Part shown: in pieces, positions 61,832-64,000 of the stretch | How positions within the stretch are numbered: the stretch's first letter is position 1 | How the letters are laid out: each line of letters begins with the position of its first letter | Source: an uncultured Phycisphaerae bacterium | GTDB taxonomy: Bacteria > Planctomycetota > Phycisphaerae > UBA1845 > PWPN01 | NCBI GenBank assembly: GCA_938005315.1 | Contig: CALLOB010000003.1 | Coordinates: forward strand, 1-64,000 | DNA length: 64,000 bases | Reading direction: 5' to 3' | Notes under the pieces: model-generated | Told to the model about the DNA's origin: nothing | What the model saw: only the letters and a program-made list of their open reading frames with translations | Database searches by the model: none | Program-made: the position numbers and the translations under genes

Positions 61832-62115
61832 GCGCGGAAAGCGTGCAGGGCGTACTGGACGATCTGCTGGCCACGCTGGAGCGAGGGTTGGCGCGATCGG
61901 CGGGGACGGGTCCGGGCGAGGCCCTCCGTGGGTCCCGCGATGCGATCGACGCGATGCTGGCAGACCCGCCGCGGCGGACGGAGGTGCGGTCGCTGCGCCG
62001 GGCGCCGGAGGTGGAGGCCTTCCGGGAGGCGCTGGTGGACGGGCTGGTGCGGGCGGACACGGTCAACCGGCTGTTGCGGCTGGTGAACGACGTGCTTCTG
62101 CGGGTCTGGCGGTGA
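61828..62115 (+). CDS. Small helical protein, phage-cassette gene
   Basis: 95 residues, predicted all-alpha (VQGVLDDLLATLERGL, FREALVDGLVRADTVNRLLR). No motif recognised and no leader. The ATG overlaps the previous stop, so it is translated with the lipoprotein gene. Confidence 0.45.
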   Translation: MSAESVQGVLDDLLATLERGLARSAGTGPGEALRGSRDAIDAMLADPPRRTEVRSLRRAPEVEAFREALVDGLVRADTVNRLLRLVNDVLLRVWR

Positions 62116-62210
62116 ACGCAGCCTGCGCGCGGGGCCGGCGCGGGTCAGGGGCTTCGGCGGGCGGGCCGGGAGCGCACGGATCCCCTGGGGCTCAGATAAC
62201 GATGTCATAA

Positions 62211-62612
62211 ATGAGTCGCTTCATCGGGCAGGGATTCGGCGAGCGGGAAAGGGGGGATCGGGTGGGGTGGGAGGCGCCGGCGGCGGTGGTTACGGTGGTG
62301 GGGCCGCTGGTGGGCGTGCCGATGGGGCTGGCGGCGTTGTACCTGCGCGGGGTGCGCGAACAGCAGGCGGCCGCGGCGCGGGAGCTGGGACGTCGGCTGG
62401 ACGGGGTGGAGGCGGCGCTGCGCGAGCTGACGCGGTGCGTGGGCGAGTTCGAGCGGCAATACGCGACCAAGGAGGAATGGGTCCGCGAGTCGATGCACGC
62501 CCGGCGGCGGATCGACCGGCTGGCCGAGGGGCTGTCGCGGGTGTGTGGTGAGATGGAGGCGTTGCGCGAGCGGGCCGGCGGATGCGGCGGGGAGGGCGGC
62601 GATGGGGCGTGA
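62211..62612 (+). CDS. Membrane-anchored coiled-coil protein, phage-like
   Basis: 133 residues. An N-terminal membrane helix (about 21-46, AAVVTVVGPLVGVPMGLAAL) and a long coiled coil (48-125, EQQAAAARELGRRLDGVEAAL). This architecture is common in Mu-like phage modules (for example DUF2730-type proteins). There is no good ribosome site, so the start at 62211 is uncertain. The next gene overlaps by 11 nt. Confidence 0.45.
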   Translation: MSRFIGQGFGERERGDRVGWEAPAAVVTVVGPLVGVPMGLAALYLRGVREQQAAAARELGRRLDGVEAALRELTRCVGEFERQYATKEEWVRESMHARRRIDRLAEGLSRVCGEMEALRERAGGCGGEGGDGA

Positions 62613-62916
62613 GAGCGGGGCGCGGCAGATCAAGCGGGTGCGGCAGGAGACGCTGGCGGTGCTGAAGATCCTGTACCCGGCCGGGTTGCAGGGCGGGCAG
62701 CTGCTGCGGACGCTGCTGGCGGTGTTTCCGCAGCTGGAGTGGGAGCAGTTTCGCAAGGACCTGGCGTACCTGTGCGAGAAGGGTTACCTGCAGCGGGTGG
62801 CCACGCAGAGCGAGGCCGACGAGCGTTACACGCCGTGGCGGCGGCGATGGTTCCGGCTGACGCCGGCGGGCGTGGAGATCGCCGACCGCTGCGTGCGCGA
62901 CGAGGCCTTGGAGTAG
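62602..62916 (+). CDS. Winged-helix DNA-binding-like protein, phage-cassette gene
   Basis: 104 residues. The body (VLKILYPAGLQGGQLLRTLL, FRKDLAYLCEKGYLQRV, RRRWFRLTPAGVEIADR) has the wHTH pattern with a wing and a terminal L-T-x-x-G-x-E-x-A. GGAGGG lies 7 nt before the ATG. The last gene before the MgtE-like gene. Compatible with a phage regulator. Confidence 0.5.
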   Translation: MGRESGARQIKRVRQETLAVLKILYPAGLQGGQLLRTLLAVFPQLEWEQFRKDLAYLCEKGYLQRVATQSEADERYTPWRRRWFRLTPAGVEIADRCVRDEALE

Positions 62917-62940
62917 GTCGCATGACTGCCTTCTCGAGAA

Positions 62941-62961
62941 ACGGGAGATTGTTCGTCCCGT
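62941..62961 (+). terminator. Possible terminator at the end of the cassette
   Basis: Stem ACGGGA/TCCCGT with a 9-nt loop, 24 nt after the last cassette stop. No T tract. Weak. Confidence 0.3.
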
Positions 62962-63126
62962 CAGGCCGCAGTGTCGTGCGGCGCCAGGCCGCCGCGCCGC
63001 CGGACGCGGATTGCGCACGTCGGCCGGCCGGGCCGGCGGCACGCGTCGTGGTCATGCCCGGCCCGGCAGGCTACCATGTCGCCCGGCGGGCCGAGGCCTG
63101 AAGCGGCCGCCTGACGGACGAACCGC

Positions 63127-64000
63127 ATGCTCATTGGCGTACACAACCTCCACGAACCGATCGCCCGCCACGTCCGCCGCGAGTTCAGCACCATTCCGGC
63201 CGGGGCCACCGTCGGAGAAGCCCTGGCGGCGCTGCGCTCGCAGCAGCTGGGCGAGCGCATCGTCTATTTCTACGTCACCGATGACGACGGCCGGCTGGTC
63301 GGCGTGGTGCCTACCCGGCGCCTGCTCATGAGCCCGCTGGACCGGCCCATCGAGCAGATCATGTCCCGGGAGGTCTGGACGATCCGCGCCTCGGCCTCGG
63401 TTCTCGAGGCCTGTGAGGAGTTCATGCGCCACCGGTTCCTGGCCCTGCCGGTGATCGACGGGGACGGCCGGCTGGTCGGAGTCATCGACGTCGGCATGTT
63501 TACCGACGAGGTCGTCGTCCAGGCCGAGCGGATGGAGTCCGAGCGGGCGTTTCAGCTCATCGGCGTGCACGTCGCCCTCGGCCGTCAGGCCCCGCTGCTG
63601 GCCAGCTTCAAGGACCGCTTCCCATGGCTGCTGTGCAACATCGCCGGCGGGATTCTCTGTGCTCTGCTGGCCAGCCGGTTCGAGTCGCTGCTGGACGCGG
63701 CCATCGTCCTGGCGATGTTCATCCCGGTGGTGCTCACCGTGGCCGAGAGCGTGAGCATGCAATCGCTGACGCTCACCCTGCAGGGCCTGGAGCACCGCAA
63801 CATCCATTGGCGCCTGGTGGCCGCGGGGCTGCGCAAGGAGTTCCTCGTGGCCCTGCTGCTGGGCTCGGCCAGCGGCTCGGTCGTCGGGCTGATCTGCTTG
63901 GTGTGGAAGGGGGGGCTGGTCGTGTCCGCGGCCATCGCCCTGAGCATCACCCTGGCGATGGTCACCGCCTGCCTGCTGGGGGTAGCCATCCCCACGGCAG
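63127..64000 (+). CDS. MgtE-like divalent cation transporter with CBS pair (truncated by window end)
   Basis: The open frame runs to the window end; 291 residues are visible. Two CBS domains occupy about 20-135 (VVPTRRLLMSPLD, VIDGDGRLVGVIDVGMFTDE). The membrane domain begins about 160 with LLCNIAGGILCALLASRFE, AMFIPVVLTVAESVSMQSLTL and further helices. The MgtE N-terminal domain is absent: it begins directly with the CBS pair, a shorter variant of Mg2+ transporters/channels. The start is set at the ATG 63127 as the only reasonable one. A stop is not reached. Confidence 0.8.
   Translation, partial: MLIGVHNLHEPIARHVRREFSTIPAGATVGEALAALRSQQLGERIVYFYVTDDDGRLVGVVPTRRLLMSPLDRPIEQIMSREVWTIRASASVLEACEEFMRHRFLALPVIDGDGRLVGVIDVGMFTDEVVVQAERMESERAFQLIGVHVALGRQAPLLASFKDRFPWLLCNIAGGILCALLASRFESLLDAAIVLAMFIPVVLTVAESVSMQSLTLTLQGLEHRNIHWRLVAAGLRKEFLVALLLGSASGSVVGLICLVWKGGLVVSAAIALSITLAMVTACLLGVAIPTA

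Overview
The window is about 70% GC, densely coded, and reads as part of a Planctomycetota chromosome, most likely class Phycisphaerae. That placement is inferred from gene content: DUF6259-type secreted glycosidase-like proteins, a long MoxR/DUF58/VWA cluster, a leucyl-tRNA synthetase of the HVGH/KMGKS subtype, PilT-like ATPases next to LacI and SSS-symporter genes, and an ESX-like FtsK/WXG locus. No rRNA, tRNA or CRISPR array was found. Several usable sigma70-type promoters can be read (TTGAC-like box, 16-18 nt, TAT-like box).

Layout. 1-0.8 kb: a REP-associated tyrosine transposase (RAYT) between two copies of a composite hairpin repeat. 0.8-5.6 kb: two overlapping paralogous DUF6259 proteins (minus). 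5.8-11.4 kb (plus): a THUMP-like methyltransferase, cydAB, exonuclease III, histidinol phosphatase. 11.4-14 kb: cardiolipin synthase and a URO-D-family protein (minus). 14.3-17.8 kb: leuS and a CYTH protein. 17.8-21.3 kb (minus): RdgC-like gene, then eno followed by an FtsB/DivIC-like gene. 22-29.4 kb (minus): VWA, MoxR, DUF58 and BatA-like genes. 29.5-38 kb: permease plus NHL lipoprotein, ferredoxin plus DUF362, purple acid phosphatase, and an antiporter/EIIA fusion. 38-42 kb: HDOD, YhaM and a lipid-anchored peroxiredoxin. 42-48.3 kb (minus): an ESX/type VII-like locus with a three-domain FtsK/SpoIIIE ATPase, two WXG-like proteins and a coiled-coil partner. 48-57 kb: NagB-like, TPR, hisF, two convergent PilT-like ATPases, LacI regulator, SSS symporter. 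57-63 kb: a repeat-bearing, AT-richer gap followed by a plus-strand phage-like cassette (ABC ATPase-GNAT fusion, holin-like, lipoprotein, membrane coiled-coil and winged-helix proteins). 63.1 kb to the end: a truncated MgtE-like transporter.

The most striking signal is a dispersed hairpin family (29 units in six intergenic clusters). Units come in two forms with different stems (GGACGCG or GGCCCCG) but the same loop (CTCCGT) and the same GGAG 5' flank. They are arranged as convergent pairs, like bacterial interspersed mosaic elements, and the only transposase in the window is a RAYT sitting inside one such cluster. A ~98-bp tandem form at 21.5 kb carries a third hairpin with a GAAA loop whose stem changes in a compensatory way between copies.

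All functional names come from reading motifs, order and spacing. No database search or folding program was run.
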